A stretch of DNA of 64,000 nucleotides from G963662675 sp963662675. GTDB taxonomy: Bacteria > Bacteroidota > Bacteroidia > Bacteroidales > Prolixibacteraceae. A program made the translations under genes and the position numbers. This document shows positions 53,427-61,003 of the stretch, in pieces. The notes below the pieces were generated by a model. It worked only from the letters and a program-made list of their open reading frames with translations, was not told the origin of the DNA and made no database searches. The DNA is taken from positions 1-64,000 of the forward strand of contig CAXXHP010000006.1 in NCBI GenBank assembly GCA_963662675.2, in the 5' to 3' direction. Each line of letters starts with the position of its first letter. Within the stretch, counting starts at the first letter, position 1.

Positions 53427-54002
53427 ATGAAAAAAATTCTACTTATTGCACTCTTTTCTTTTATCATTACCAACATCTATGCAGAAACATACGTTTCGTC
53501 AGATGTTCCTCTCCCAATATCAGACTTCAACACAACATCTAGCTCTCTTGTAATTAGTGATGAAATGAATATTGGAGATTTAAACTTAAATATCCAAGTA
53601 AATCATACATGGACTAGTGATTTAGATATCACACTAATTTCACCAACAGGAGAGTCTGTGCTACTTATTAACGATGTTTGCAGTTCAAATGACAACTTCA
53701 ACGTTACGTTTGACGATGAAGCATCTGCATTTTTCAGCTCAAGTTGTGCCGATAATTTAACCGGAACTTTCAAGGCAGACGGAAATCTGAGCACCTTTAA
53801 CGGGCTTTCGCTAGATGGAGTATGGACCTTGGCGATTTATGATGATGCTGGTGGAGATTCAGGTTCACTTGTTGCTTGGAGCATAGAGGCCACAACAGCA
53901 GAGCCTGTTCCTTTTTCGATCTACTCGATTATAGCCTTATTTGCATTACTTGGAGGAATAAGCATATTAAAATTACGTAGAAAAGTATATACTGCATCCT
54001 AA
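53427..54002 (+). CDS. Secreted proprotein-convertase P-domain protein with C-terminal anchor
   Basis: A 191-residue protein. Signal peptide MKKILLIALFSFIITNIYAE. Then a P (Homo B) domain over about 25-155: LNLNIQVNHTWTSDLDITLISPTGE, NDNFNVTFDDEA and LDGVWTLAIYDDAGGDSGSL are typical. P-domains normally accompany subtilisin-like proteases, but here no protease domain is present. The tail EPVPFSIYSIIALFALLGG... ends in a basic LKLRRK, a tripartite anchor or sorting signal similar to that of the two proteins at 55845 and 56817. It probably stays at the cell surface. Confidence 0.85.
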   Translation: MKKILLIALFSFIITNIYAETYVSSDVPLPISDFNTTSSSLVISDEMNIGDLNLNIQVNHTWTSDLDITLISPTGESVLLINDVCSSNDNFNVTFDDEASAFFSSSCADNLTGTFKADGNLSTFNGLSLDGVWTLAIYDDAGGDSGSLVAWSIEATTAEPVPFSIYSIIALFALLGGISILKLRRKVYTAS

Positions 54003-54031
54003 GTCAAATAATCTGAAATCCAACTCTATTG

Positions 54032-54078
54032 AGAATGCCTGACTGGATCTGCCATTTCAAGCACAAATCAGGCATTCT
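54032..54078 (+). terminator. Hairpin after the P-domain gene
   Basis: AGAATGCCTGA (54032-54042) and TCAGGCATTCT (54068-54078) are perfect complements, with a 25-base loop. A weak T-run follows. Probable terminator. Confidence 0.6.
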
Positions 54079-54142
54079 GATTTATAAACTGAAAACCATT
54101 TTCATCCCAAGATTTTCACCATCACAAATACCTTCATTAATT

Positions 54143-54190
54143 ATATTACTTCCTAATCCAATTTAGACCAACACGATTAGGAAGTAATAT
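54143..54190 (-). terminator. Hairpin after cysC
   Basis: ATATTACTTCCTAATC (54143-54158) and GATTAGGAAGTAATAT (54175-54190) are 16-base perfect complements, directly after the cysC stop codon (54193 on the - strand). No strong T-run, but the stem is long. Probable end of the cysQ-cysC transcript. Confidence 0.6.
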
Positions 54191-54192
54191 GA

Positions 54193-54789
54193 CTAGTGGG
54201 CAACCTGATCTAGAATCGCTTCCAGGCATTTGCCAACCGATTCCTCAACAGACAACTCATCTGTTTTAAGCTCTATATCCGGATTTTCAGGCACTTCAAA
54301 CGGAGAGTTAACGCCCGTAAAATCCTTGATTATTCCCATTCTGGCTTTTTTGTAAAGCCCTTTCTTATCTCGTTTTTCACAAACTTCGACAGGAGCATTC
54401 ACAAATATTTCAATAATATTTTCTCTTCCAATAATATCAAATGCAATGTCCCTGATCGCATTGGTAGGCGTTATAAACCCATTAATGCAAATTATACCAC
54501 AATTAAGAAACAAGGAAGTCACTTCGGCTATTCTCCGAATATTTTCGGTTCTATCGGGTGGCGTAAAGCCAAGGTCTTTGTTTAAACCCGACCGGATATT
54601 GTCACCATCGAGTATCTGGGTGAAAAAGCCCCGTTTATTAAGCTCCAATTCCAAATTGCGCGAAATCGTTGTTTTCCCAGATCCGGATAAGCCTGTAATC
54701 CAAATAACTTTTGACCGCTGGTTAAGAAATTTCTCTTTGTCGGCGCGGTTAAGAATTTGATCAAATACCGGAAATATTTCTTTATTCAT
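54193..54789 (-). CDS. cysC: Adenylylsulfate (APS) kinase
   Basis: A 198-residue kinase with the P-loop GLSGSGKTT (33-41) and the APS-binding RTENIRRIAEV and FITPTNAIRD stretches. It phosphorylates APS to PAPS, the sulfate donor for sulfotransferases. No sulfate adenylyltransferase gene is in the window, so APS must come from elsewhere. It is downstream of cysQ by four bases, in one operon. With a sulfotransferase fusion 3 kb away, the setting points to sulfation more than to assimilation. Confidence 0.93.
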   Translation of the reverse strand: MNKEIFPVFDQILNRADKEKFLNQRSKVIWITGLSGSGKTTISRNLELELNKRGFFTQILDGDNIRSGLNKDLGFTPPDRTENIRRIAEVTSLFLNCGIICINGFITPTNAIRDIAFDIIGRENIIEIFVNAPVEVCEKRDKKGLYKKARMGIIKDFTGVNSPFEVPENPDIELKTDELSVEESVGKCLEAILDQVAH

Positions 54790-54793
54790 TATT

Positions 54794-55609
54794 CTATCTA
54801 TTTTCTGTTTTTGAAAAAACTAAAAACCAAGGATTCCTCAAATCTGGCTTGTTGTATTTCAAATGGTCTTCGCCATCACTTACTCTAACGATTTTCCCTC
54901 CCGATGCATTCACTATTGCATGTCCGGCAGCAATGTCCCATTCCATCGTAGGTGCAAAACGGGGGTAAACATCCGCTTCTCCTTCTGCAATCATACAAAT
55001 CTTCAGTGAACTTCCTTTTGAAATAATCTCAGTTTTTCCATGTTTCGTTGTCATATCAGCAATAAAGTCCTCTGTTTCACGATTTAAATGAGACCGGCTT
55101 GCCACAATAACAAAACGATCATCCTGTCTTTCTATCGGGAGTAAAACTGCGTCATTCTGCCAAAACTCAAACTGGTTGATTTTTGAAGCTTGAGCTATTT
55201 TAAATGCTCCGATATCTGTCGATCCAACATATAAAACATCAAGAACGGGAGCATAAACAACGCCAAATACCGGGTTACCTTGTTCAACGAATGCGATATT
55301 CACCGTAAATTCCCCATTCCGTTTTACAAACTCTTTGGTGCCATCCAACGGATCAACAAGCCAAAATTTATCCCATTGTTTTCTTTCTGTATATGAGATA
55401 TGATCACCTTCCTCACTTAAGATGGGGAATCCTGTATTATTTAGCTCGGCAGATATAATCCGATGAGCCTCTTTATCAGCCACGGTAAGTGGAGATTGAT
55501 CAGATTTCGTTTCAACTTCAAAATCCGTTTTATAGATTTCCAAGATCGCTTGCCCTGCTGCAATTGTTGTTTTAAGAATCATTGGTATAATGTCCTTTAT
55601 CTGAAACAT
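54794..55609 (-). CDS. cysQ: 3'(2'),5'-bisphosphate nucleotidase
   Basis: A 271-residue inositol-monophosphatase-fold enzyme. Metal-binding motifs: a glutamate pair in ILSEEGDH, DPLDGTKEF (86-94), and WDIAAGHAIV in the C-terminal half. It removes the 3'-phosphate from PAP, the product of sulfotransferases, preventing its build-up. Operon partner of cysC. Confidence 0.94.
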   Translation of the reverse strand: MFQIKDIIPMILKTTIAAGQAILEIYKTDFEVETKSDQSPLTVADKEAHRIISAELNNTGFPILSEEGDHISYTERKQWDKFWLVDPLDGTKEFVKRNGEFTVNIAFVEQGNPVFGVVYAPVLDVLYVGSTDIGAFKIAQASKINQFEFWQNDAVLLPIERQDDRFVIVASRSHLNRETEDFIADMTTKHGKTEIISKGSSLKICMIAEGEADVYPRFAPTMEWDIAAGHAIVNASGGKIVRVSDGEDHLKYNKPDLRNPWFLVFSKTENR

Positions 55610-55766
55610 ATTTCTCTTTTACATTTTTCCCAAAAATAACAGGAAAAGAGTTAAGAACATCTAATTAAACACAACATATTACCACAAACACAAAACACCA
55701 CACCTTATTTCAAACATTAACAACAAGATAACAGTCATCACGAACACGAATACTTTTCATAGTTTT

Positions 55767-55797
55767 TTTGGTGTTTTAATTTTTCATTTTACTTTTA
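55767..55797 (+). promoter_or_regulatory. Predicted promoter of the first paralogous surface protein
   Basis: TTTTGG, 18 bases, then TACTTTTA, which fits the Bacteroidota sigma pattern TTTG/TAnnTTTG. The same boxes with the same spacing stand before the second paralog (56738-56769). Confidence 0.55.
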
Positions 55798-55844
55798 CAC
55801 ACAAATTTTACTTTAAACTACAAAATTGACTAACCGATTCGCAT

Positions 55845-56582
55845 ATGAAAAACAACGATTTACTTAAAAAAATTGGTAAATACTCCATGGCTGCCGGAGC
55901 AACGGTATTGGCAGGAAATATGGCCAACGCAAATGTGATCGTCACAACAGACAATACAAATCTGGCAGATGGAACGTATGAAATTGATTTTGATGGCAAT
56001 GGACTACCGGATGCAAGAATTAATATCAATTTGTCCACCTTCACCTGGTCTACGTCTTCATCTACATACTATAGATATGGATGGGCAAGCATCAGTGCTG
56101 GTAGCGATGTGTCATCCATGAAATTCTTACATGATGGCCCCTATGGACCAGATAATGATGGACCTGCCGCATTACCAGCAAATCACTTAGTCAATTCTTC
56201 TCAACTATCTAGCACCAATTGGGACTCATCCGACCGTCTTTTCTCCACATACAGCGGAGGAACCTTTGGTGGTAATTTTAGTGACATCTCCGGACAAACC
56301 AGATACATTGGCGTTCGATTTGTAAAATCGGGAGAGACATATTTCGGATATATTGGAATAAATGTGGGGAGTTTAGGCTTCGCATCCCATGGAACTGCGG
56401 GAACCCTAGCAAATTACGGATATGAAGCAACACCCGACACACCGATAGCGACAGGTGCAGCAGCAACAGAAGCACCTGCTCCAGCCGTTCCAGTATCACC
56501 TTTGGCAACAGGCTTGGGAATCGGTTTAATTGGGCTTTATGGTTTTTACAAAAAACGTAGAAGTTTCAGTACCGAGAGTTAA
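55845..56582 (+). CDS. Secreted protein with PVPxS-TM-basic C-terminal signal (paralog A)
   Basis: A 245-residue protein. The N-terminus MKNNDLLKKIGKYSMAAGATVLAG followed by NMANA is a long signal-like region. The body (about 30-205) is beta-rich and unrecognised, with the EIDFDGNGLPD motif, which resembles a calcium loop, and a GGNFSDISGQTRYIGVRFV stretch similar to LPxxxNYLGVRYSNDG in the paralog. The tail is AVPVSPLATGLGIGLIGLYG, then FYKKRR. This short motif, a hydrophobic helix and basic end recall PEP-CTERM-type signals cut by exosortases, although no exosortase is in the window. The body function is unknown. Confidence 0.75.
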   Translation: MKNNDLLKKIGKYSMAAGATVLAGNMANANVIVTTDNTNLADGTYEIDFDGNGLPDARININLSTFTWSTSSSTYYRYGWASISAGSDVSSMKFLHDGPYGPDNDGPAALPANHLVNSSQLSSTNWDSSDRLFSTYSGGTFGGNFSDISGQTRYIGVRFVKSGETYFGYIGINVGSLGFASHGTAGTLANYGYEATPDTPIATGAAATEAPAPAVPVSPLATGLGIGLIGLYGFYKKRRSFSTES

Positions 56583-56737
56583 TTCACAGTAATGATACTA
56601 AGTTTTATGAATAGTCTTCTGCAAAACAACGAAACGAGAAAAAAGCCTAATTTGAATAACGAGAAAGCCACAATCTGACTTACAACGTCAAAAATGAGCT
56701 AACAAGCAGATTTAAAACTCATTAAATTCAATCATTC

Positions 56738-56769
56738 TTTTGGTATTCTGGATTTTCATCCTACTTTTA
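56738..56769 (+). promoter_or_regulatory. Predicted promoter of the second paralogous surface protein
   Basis: TTTTGG, 18 bases, then TACTTTTA, as before paralog A. The whole leader of about 75 bases is conserved between the two genes (GATTCGCATATGAAAAACAA at the start codon), showing that the duplication included the promoter. Confidence 0.55.
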
Positions 56770-56816
56770 TGCACAAATGTTACTTTAAGCTACAAAACTG
56801 ACTAACTGATTCGCAT

Positions 56817-57524
56817 ATGAAAAACAACGATCTACTTAACAGAATTGGCAAGTACTCAATGGCTGCTGGAGCAACGGTATTGGCAGGAAATATGGCTAAT
56901 GCGGCAATCCAAACAACAACGACAACTGCCAGTCTAACCCCAGGAACACACTATATTGATTTTGATGGAGTTGGAGGTGCCGAAATTGTTCTAGATGTTT
57001 ATTCTTTCCCTTCCAGTTCAAGTGAAACGGTCCAGGTTGCGTTAGGTACTGGTGCTACTCAATTTCAGGTGATCCACTATGGCCCATTTGACTCGGATGC
57101 AGATGCTGCTGCATTTCCTGCAGGAAGACTAATTGGCCCAACCTTATCTTCGACTTCATCAGTTTGGGCCATTTCTAATCATGACACCATCGCATCTGAG
57201 GAAGCTTCCTCGGCTTTTGATGGTAATTTTCTTCCCAATACAACAAATTATCTGGGAGTTCGGTATTCAAATGATGGGGGCACAAATTGGTATTATGGAT
57301 GGGTTGAGATTCAGATTGATCCGACACCTTTATTTGATGGATCAGCGGGCAGTATCGTGCGTTTCGCTTACGAAGACATTCCTAACACAGCGATTCTGGC
57401 AGGAGCAGAAACAACATCAACACCAGCCGTTCCAGTATCACCTTTAGCTACAGGCTTGGGAATCGGGTTAATTGGGCTTTATGGTTTTTACAAAACACGA
57501 AGGAAACTAAATGTTGAGAATTAA
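56817..57524 (+). CDS. Secreted protein with PVPxS-TM-basic C-terminal signal (paralog B)
   Basis: A 235-residue paralog of the preceding protein. The N-terminal signal region (MKNNDLLNRIGKYSMAAGAT) and C-terminal tail (VPVSPLATGLGIGLIGLYG) are almost the same as in paralog A, while the body has diverged strongly (HYIDFDGVGGAEIVLDVY, NYLGVRYSNDGG). This is a pattern of fixed sorting signals and variable exposed parts. A strong terminator follows at 57556. Confidence 0.75.
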   Translation: MKNNDLLNRIGKYSMAAGATVLAGNMANAAIQTTTTTASLTPGTHYIDFDGVGGAEIVLDVYSFPSSSSETVQVALGTGATQFQVIHYGPFDSDADAAAFPAGRLIGPTLSSTSSVWAISNHDTIASEEASSAFDGNFLPNTTNYLGVRYSNDGGTNWYYGWVEIQIDPTPLFDGSAGSIVRFAYEDIPNTAILAGAETTSTPAVPVSPLATGLGIGLIGLYGFYKTRRKLNVEN

Positions 57525-57555
57525 TACACGGTAATTATACTAACCCTTATCAATA

Positions 57556-57596
57556 AAGGAGTTTATCTGACCACAGATAGACTCCTTGATTTTTTT
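57556..57596 (+). terminator. Rho-independent terminator after paralog B
   Basis: AAGGAGTTTATCTG (57556-57569) and CAGATAGACTCCTT (57574-57587) pair with one mismatch over a four-base loop, followed by a T7 run. It separates the paralog pair from the coupled two-gene unit starting at 57625. Confidence 0.85.
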
Positions 57597-57624
57597 GAAC
57601 AACCTACTGCTAAACAACGAAACG

Positions 57625-57867
57625 ATGGATCATCCCAATGAGAATACGGATAAACGAAAAATGCCAACTGAAGATCAGTTGATTACCTCAGACATGCTCC
57701 GAGCGTTCTATGACCGACCGTCACAATTAACAGATGACAAGGGCAATATCATAGAAGCTCCTCATGAAGGCTCGCTTGGGCTATTGGCTTTAGGACACGT
57801 TGGCCTTATTGAATGGAGAAAAAGTAAACGCAAATATTTAGAAGGAAAAAATCAAGATAAAAAATGA
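57625..57867 (+). CDS. Small hypothetical protein (80 aa) coupled to the sulfotransferase fusion
   Basis: An 80-residue, highly charged protein. A predicted order is: disordered start (MDHPNENTDKRKMPTEDQL), a central LTDDKGNIIEAPHEGSLGLLALGHVGL, and a basic helix (EWRKSKRKYLEGKNQDKK). The TGA overlaps the ATG of the fusion gene (ATGA), so the two are translationally coupled and probably work together. The family is not recognised. A helper or adaptor of the large enzyme is possible. Confidence 0.7.
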   Translation: MDHPNENTDKRKMPTEDQLITSDMLRAFYDRPSQLTDDKGNIIEAPHEGSLGLLALGHVGLIEWRKSKRKYLEGKNQDKK

Positions 57868-60731
57868 AGCGCTTAGCAAAAAAAGTATTGCTTGTAGGTT
57901 GGGATGCCGCCGACTGGAAGGTAATTAATAAACTCATGGATGAAGGCAAAATGCCAGCCATGCAGTCGTTGGTTGAAAATGGCACCATGGGTAACCTTTC
58001 CACGCTCGATCCGCCTTTTTCTCCCATGTTATGGACAAGCATCGCCACAGGAGTTCGACCGCACAAACATGGTATTCTAGGCTTTTCAGAGCCGGATCCC
58101 AACAATCAGGCAGTACGCCCTGTATCTTCATCATCACGCAAGGTAAAAGCCATCTGGAACATCCTGACCCAGAATCAGATGAAAAGCAACGTGGTGGGAT
58201 GGTGGCCCTCTCACCCGGCAGAACCGATCAACGGCATCATGATCTCAAACCACTACAAGCATGCTGCCTATAACAAACAGGGAGTTTGGCCAATTACTCC
58301 CGGAACTGTTCATCCACCCGAACTAACTGACTTTTTTGCCCACTTCAGAATTCCACCAACAGAATTAACCGTTCAACACATTCAACCATTTGTTCCTGAT
58401 TTTGAAAAAATAGATCAGGACAAGGACAAAAGTTTGGAGAGCATCGCAAAAATTACAGCCGAAGCCGCATCCATACAAGCAGCGTCCACTGCCATTATGG
58501 AAATGGAAGAGTGGGACTTAATGGCCGTTTATTTCGATGCTATTGACCACTATAGCCACGGATTTATGAATTACAATCCGCCACGCTTGCAACATATGCC
58601 TGAAGATAGATACGAGCTATTAAAAGGAGTTGTTGAGGCCGGATACCGTTTTCACGACATGATGCTTGCCCGGATGATCCAAATGGCTGGTGAAGACACT
58701 ACGGTTATTGTTATTTCTGATCATGGATTTCACCCCGACCACCTGAGGCCAAAACACCTGCCGGACGAGCCAGCCGGACCTGCACAACAACACCGCGACC
58801 TGGGCATATTTGTCGCAAAAGGCCCGGGTATTCGCAAAGATGAAATTATCTATGGTGCCAGTCTTCTAGACATTACTCCCACTCTTCTTACTTTATTTGG
58901 ATTACCTATTGGACAAGATATGGACGGAACTCCACTGGTTCAGATTTTTGAAAAGGAAGTAGAGATTGAAATGATCCCTTCATGGGAAGCTGTTAAAGGC
59001 GAAGCAGGCATGCTTCCGGACGAGGTTCAGGACGACCCCATTGCTGCACAAGAGGCACTGAACCAATTGGTAGAATTGGGATATATTGAAGCGCCCGGAG
59101 AAAACATGGAAATCGCTGTTAAAAAAACAGTAAAAGAACTAAAATACAATTTGGGAAGGGTTCACCTTGGAGCGTCTCACCTAGTCGAAGCAGAAAAAAT
59201 ATTTACTGAACTCTACGCCGAAGAGCCAGACCAGCCCCGGTTTGCATTGCGATTAATCAATTGTAAATTATCATTAAACAAACTTGATGAGGCAGACGAA
59301 CTGATCAATGCGTTTCAGGAACATGAGAAGAACTACGTGGCAACACATAATCTGAAAGAAATATCAGCAGAAAAAATGCCCGAAGAATTTCTTGATGACA
59401 GCAAGGGTAAAGAGAAAAAAGAATGGTCAAACAACAAACGCAAGCAAATTAACAGATTACAACAAGCTCACTCAGACTTGTTGCAACTCCAAGTATTGAA
59501 GGGCGATTTATTAATCAAGCAAAACAAACCCAAACAAGCATTAAATACCTACCTCCAACTTGCCAAAGTCAGCAAACACAAATCACTGAATATTCAGATT
59601 GGTAATGCTCTGCTAAAACTAAAGCGATGGAAAAAAGCGGAGGAATCCTTTCTTAATGCATTGGAATATGATGAAAATTCCTTTGCCGCCCATCATGGAC
59701 TGAACCGGGCATACACCAAGTTAGGGAAATATGAAAATGCCGTTGAACATGGGCTTACAGCCATTGGCATTACATATCAAGTCCCTTTGGCACATTATCA
59801 TTTGGGTGAAGCATTGTTATTTTTTGGCGCATACGATGCTGCCGAGAACGCCTTTATTCTTGCATTAAATATGAATCCAAACTTAGGACAGGCCCGGAAT
59901 TACCTGATCCATATATATGACCATGTTTTGAATTCGCCACAAAAGTCGCAGATTCATAAGAACTATTTCAAACAACGGGGCATTGAGATTACTTCTCCGG
60001 AAGATGAAAGGTTTGACGATCTGGAATTTGAATCGGATAAAGCTTTATCTCTGGAAGAAAAAGATTTGAAAAAGGCTATTCTTCCAAGTGAAAAAAAGAT
60101 GGAGGAGAAAAAAAATGATTCGCCCATCATCGCGAAACGTATCAAAGATCTGGATGTTAGTCCCATTATCGTAGTCTCCGGGCTTCCCCGTTCAGGTACT
60201 TCCATGATGATGCAAATGCTAGATGCCGCCGGATTCCCTATTTTCTCAGACAAACAACGGGCTGCCGATGAAAGCAACCCGAAAGGATACTATGAACACG
60301 AAGCCGTTAAATCTCTGGCTCGTGATGCTTCGTGGGTAAAAGACACACCCGGCAAAGTGGTAAAAGTAATTTCACATTTGCTGCTTCACTTACCTGCCCG
60401 CTATGTTTACAAGGTTATCTTCATGGAACGTGACATCAAAGAGGTTGTCACCTCGCAACACACCATGCTGGTGAGAAATGGCGTAAAAAGAGTGAACGAA
60501 GACACCTACCCATTTAATATTGAGCAACAATATCTTAAAAACTTAAAACAAGTAGAAAACTGGGAAAGCAAACATCACAATGTTGAAGTCTTGCGAATAA
60601 ATTACTCAGATGCATTAGTAGATCCTGTTGGAGCAGCCCAAAAAGTGGCTCATTTTATAAATCCGAATTTGGATATTCAAAAGATGGCATCGACTATTGA
60701 TCACTCGCTATACCGAACGAAAGTGGAGTAG
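57864..60731 (+). CDS. Fusion of alkaline-phosphatase-superfamily domain, TPRs and sulfotransferase
   Basis: A 955-residue protein without signal peptide. Residues about 1-370 are a type I phosphodiesterase/nucleotide pyrophosphatase-like domain of the alkaline phosphatase superfamily: VGWDAADW (metal D14), PMLWTSIATG (nucleophile T58 or S59), YFDAIDHYSHGF, and SDHGFHPDH (about 286-294). Residues about 420-720 form TPRs (FAAHHGLNRAYTKLGKYENA, AHYHLGEALLFFGAYDAAEN). Residues about 762-955 are a P-loop sulfotransferase with the PAPS loop GLPRSGTSMM (about 771) and VIFMERDIKEVVTSQ. It should use PAPS from cysC and release PAP for cysQ. The acceptor is unknown; TPRs suggest a protein target. A three-part protein of this kind is rare. 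Confidence 0.85.
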   Translation: MKRLAKKVLLVGWDAADWKVINKLMDEGKMPAMQSLVENGTMGNLSTLDPPFSPMLWTSIATGVRPHKHGILGFSEPDPNNQAVRPVSSSSRKVKAIWNILTQNQMKSNVVGWWPSHPAEPINGIMISNHYKHAAYNKQGVWPITPGTVHPPELTDFFAHFRIPPTELTVQHIQPFVPDFEKIDQDKDKSLESIAKITAEAASIQAASTAIMEMEEWDLMAVYFDAIDHYSHGFMNYNPPRLQHMPEDRYELLKGVVEAGYRFHDMMLARMIQMAGEDTTVIVISDHGFHPDHLRPKHLPDEPAGPAQQHRDLGIFVAKGPGIRKDEIIYGASLLDITPTLLTLFGLPIGQDMDGTPLVQIFEKEVEIEMIPSWEAVKGEAGMLPDEVQDDPIAAQEALNQLVELGYIEAPGENMEIAVKKTVKELKYNLGRVHLGASHLVEAEKIFTELYAEEPDQPRFALRLINCKLSLNKLDEADELINAFQEHEKNYVATHNLKEISAEKMPEEFLDDSKGKEKKEWSNNKRKQINRLQQAHSDLLQLQVLKGDLLIKQNKPKQALNTYLQLAKVSKHKSLNIQIGNALLKLKRWKKAEESFLNALEYDENSFAAHHGLNRAYTKLGKYENAVEHGLTAIGITYQVPLAHYHLGEALLFFGAYDAAENAFILALNMNPNLGQARNYLIHIYDHVLNSPQKSQIHKNYFKQRGIEITSPEDERFDDLEFESDKALSLEEKDLKKAILPSEKKMEEKKNDSPIIAKRIKDLDVSPIIVVSGLPRSGTSMMMQMLDAAGFPIFSDKQRAADESNPKGYYEHEAVKSLARDASWVKDTPGKVVKVISHLLLHLPARYVYKVIFMERDIKEVVTSQHTMLVRNGVKRVNEDTYPFNIEQQYLKNLKQVENWESKHHNVEVLRINYSDALVDPVGAAQKVAHFINPNLDIQKMASTIDHSLYRTKVE

Positions 60732-60783
60732 TTCTCTATTTAGAGAATCATTTTTGCTGCAAAAAAAATATGCCCCATATAAG

Positions 60784-60815
60784 AAAGAGAGCCAGAAACT
60801 AATCTGGCTCTCTTT
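60784..60815. terminator. Bidirectional terminator hairpin
   Basis: AAAGAGAGCCAG (60784-60795) and CTGGCTCTCTTT (60804-60815) are 12-base perfect complements over an eight-base loop. It lies between the fusion gene and the tRNA and can serve both, as they converge. Confidence 0.85.
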
Positions 60816-60824
60816 ATATCTTTG

Positions 60825-60896
60825 AGCGGGAAATGGGGATCGAACCCACGGCCCTCAGCTTGGGAAGCTGATGCTCTACCACTGAGCTACTCCCGC
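60825..60896 (-). tRNA. tRNA-Gly(CCC)
   Basis: A full cloverleaf on the - strand: acceptor GCGGGAG...TTCCCGC, D arm GCTCAGTGGTAGAGC, anticodon stem TCAGC/GCTGA with loop TTCCCAA (anticodon CCC), and T arm GTGGGTTCGATCCCCAT. The CCA end is not encoded. Reads glycine GGG. Confidence 0.95.
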
Positions 60897-61003
60897 CTCA
60901 AAAACAATCAGCTCAAATGTACTATAATTTTAATTTATGTAGTACGGCAGCGAACATATTTTAGATCGGGGGCAGCTTGACTAGTTACTCCTAAATTTCT
61001 TTA

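Noticed and set aside
55767..57524. PEP-CTERM exosortase locus in the strict sense
   Set aside because: The tails lack the PEP motif and no exosortase or EPS gene set is in the window. Only the general three-part layout is similar.
60825..60896. tRNA-Gly as the attachment site of an integrated element
   Set aside because: No integrase gene and no repeated tRNA 3' end was found in the window.
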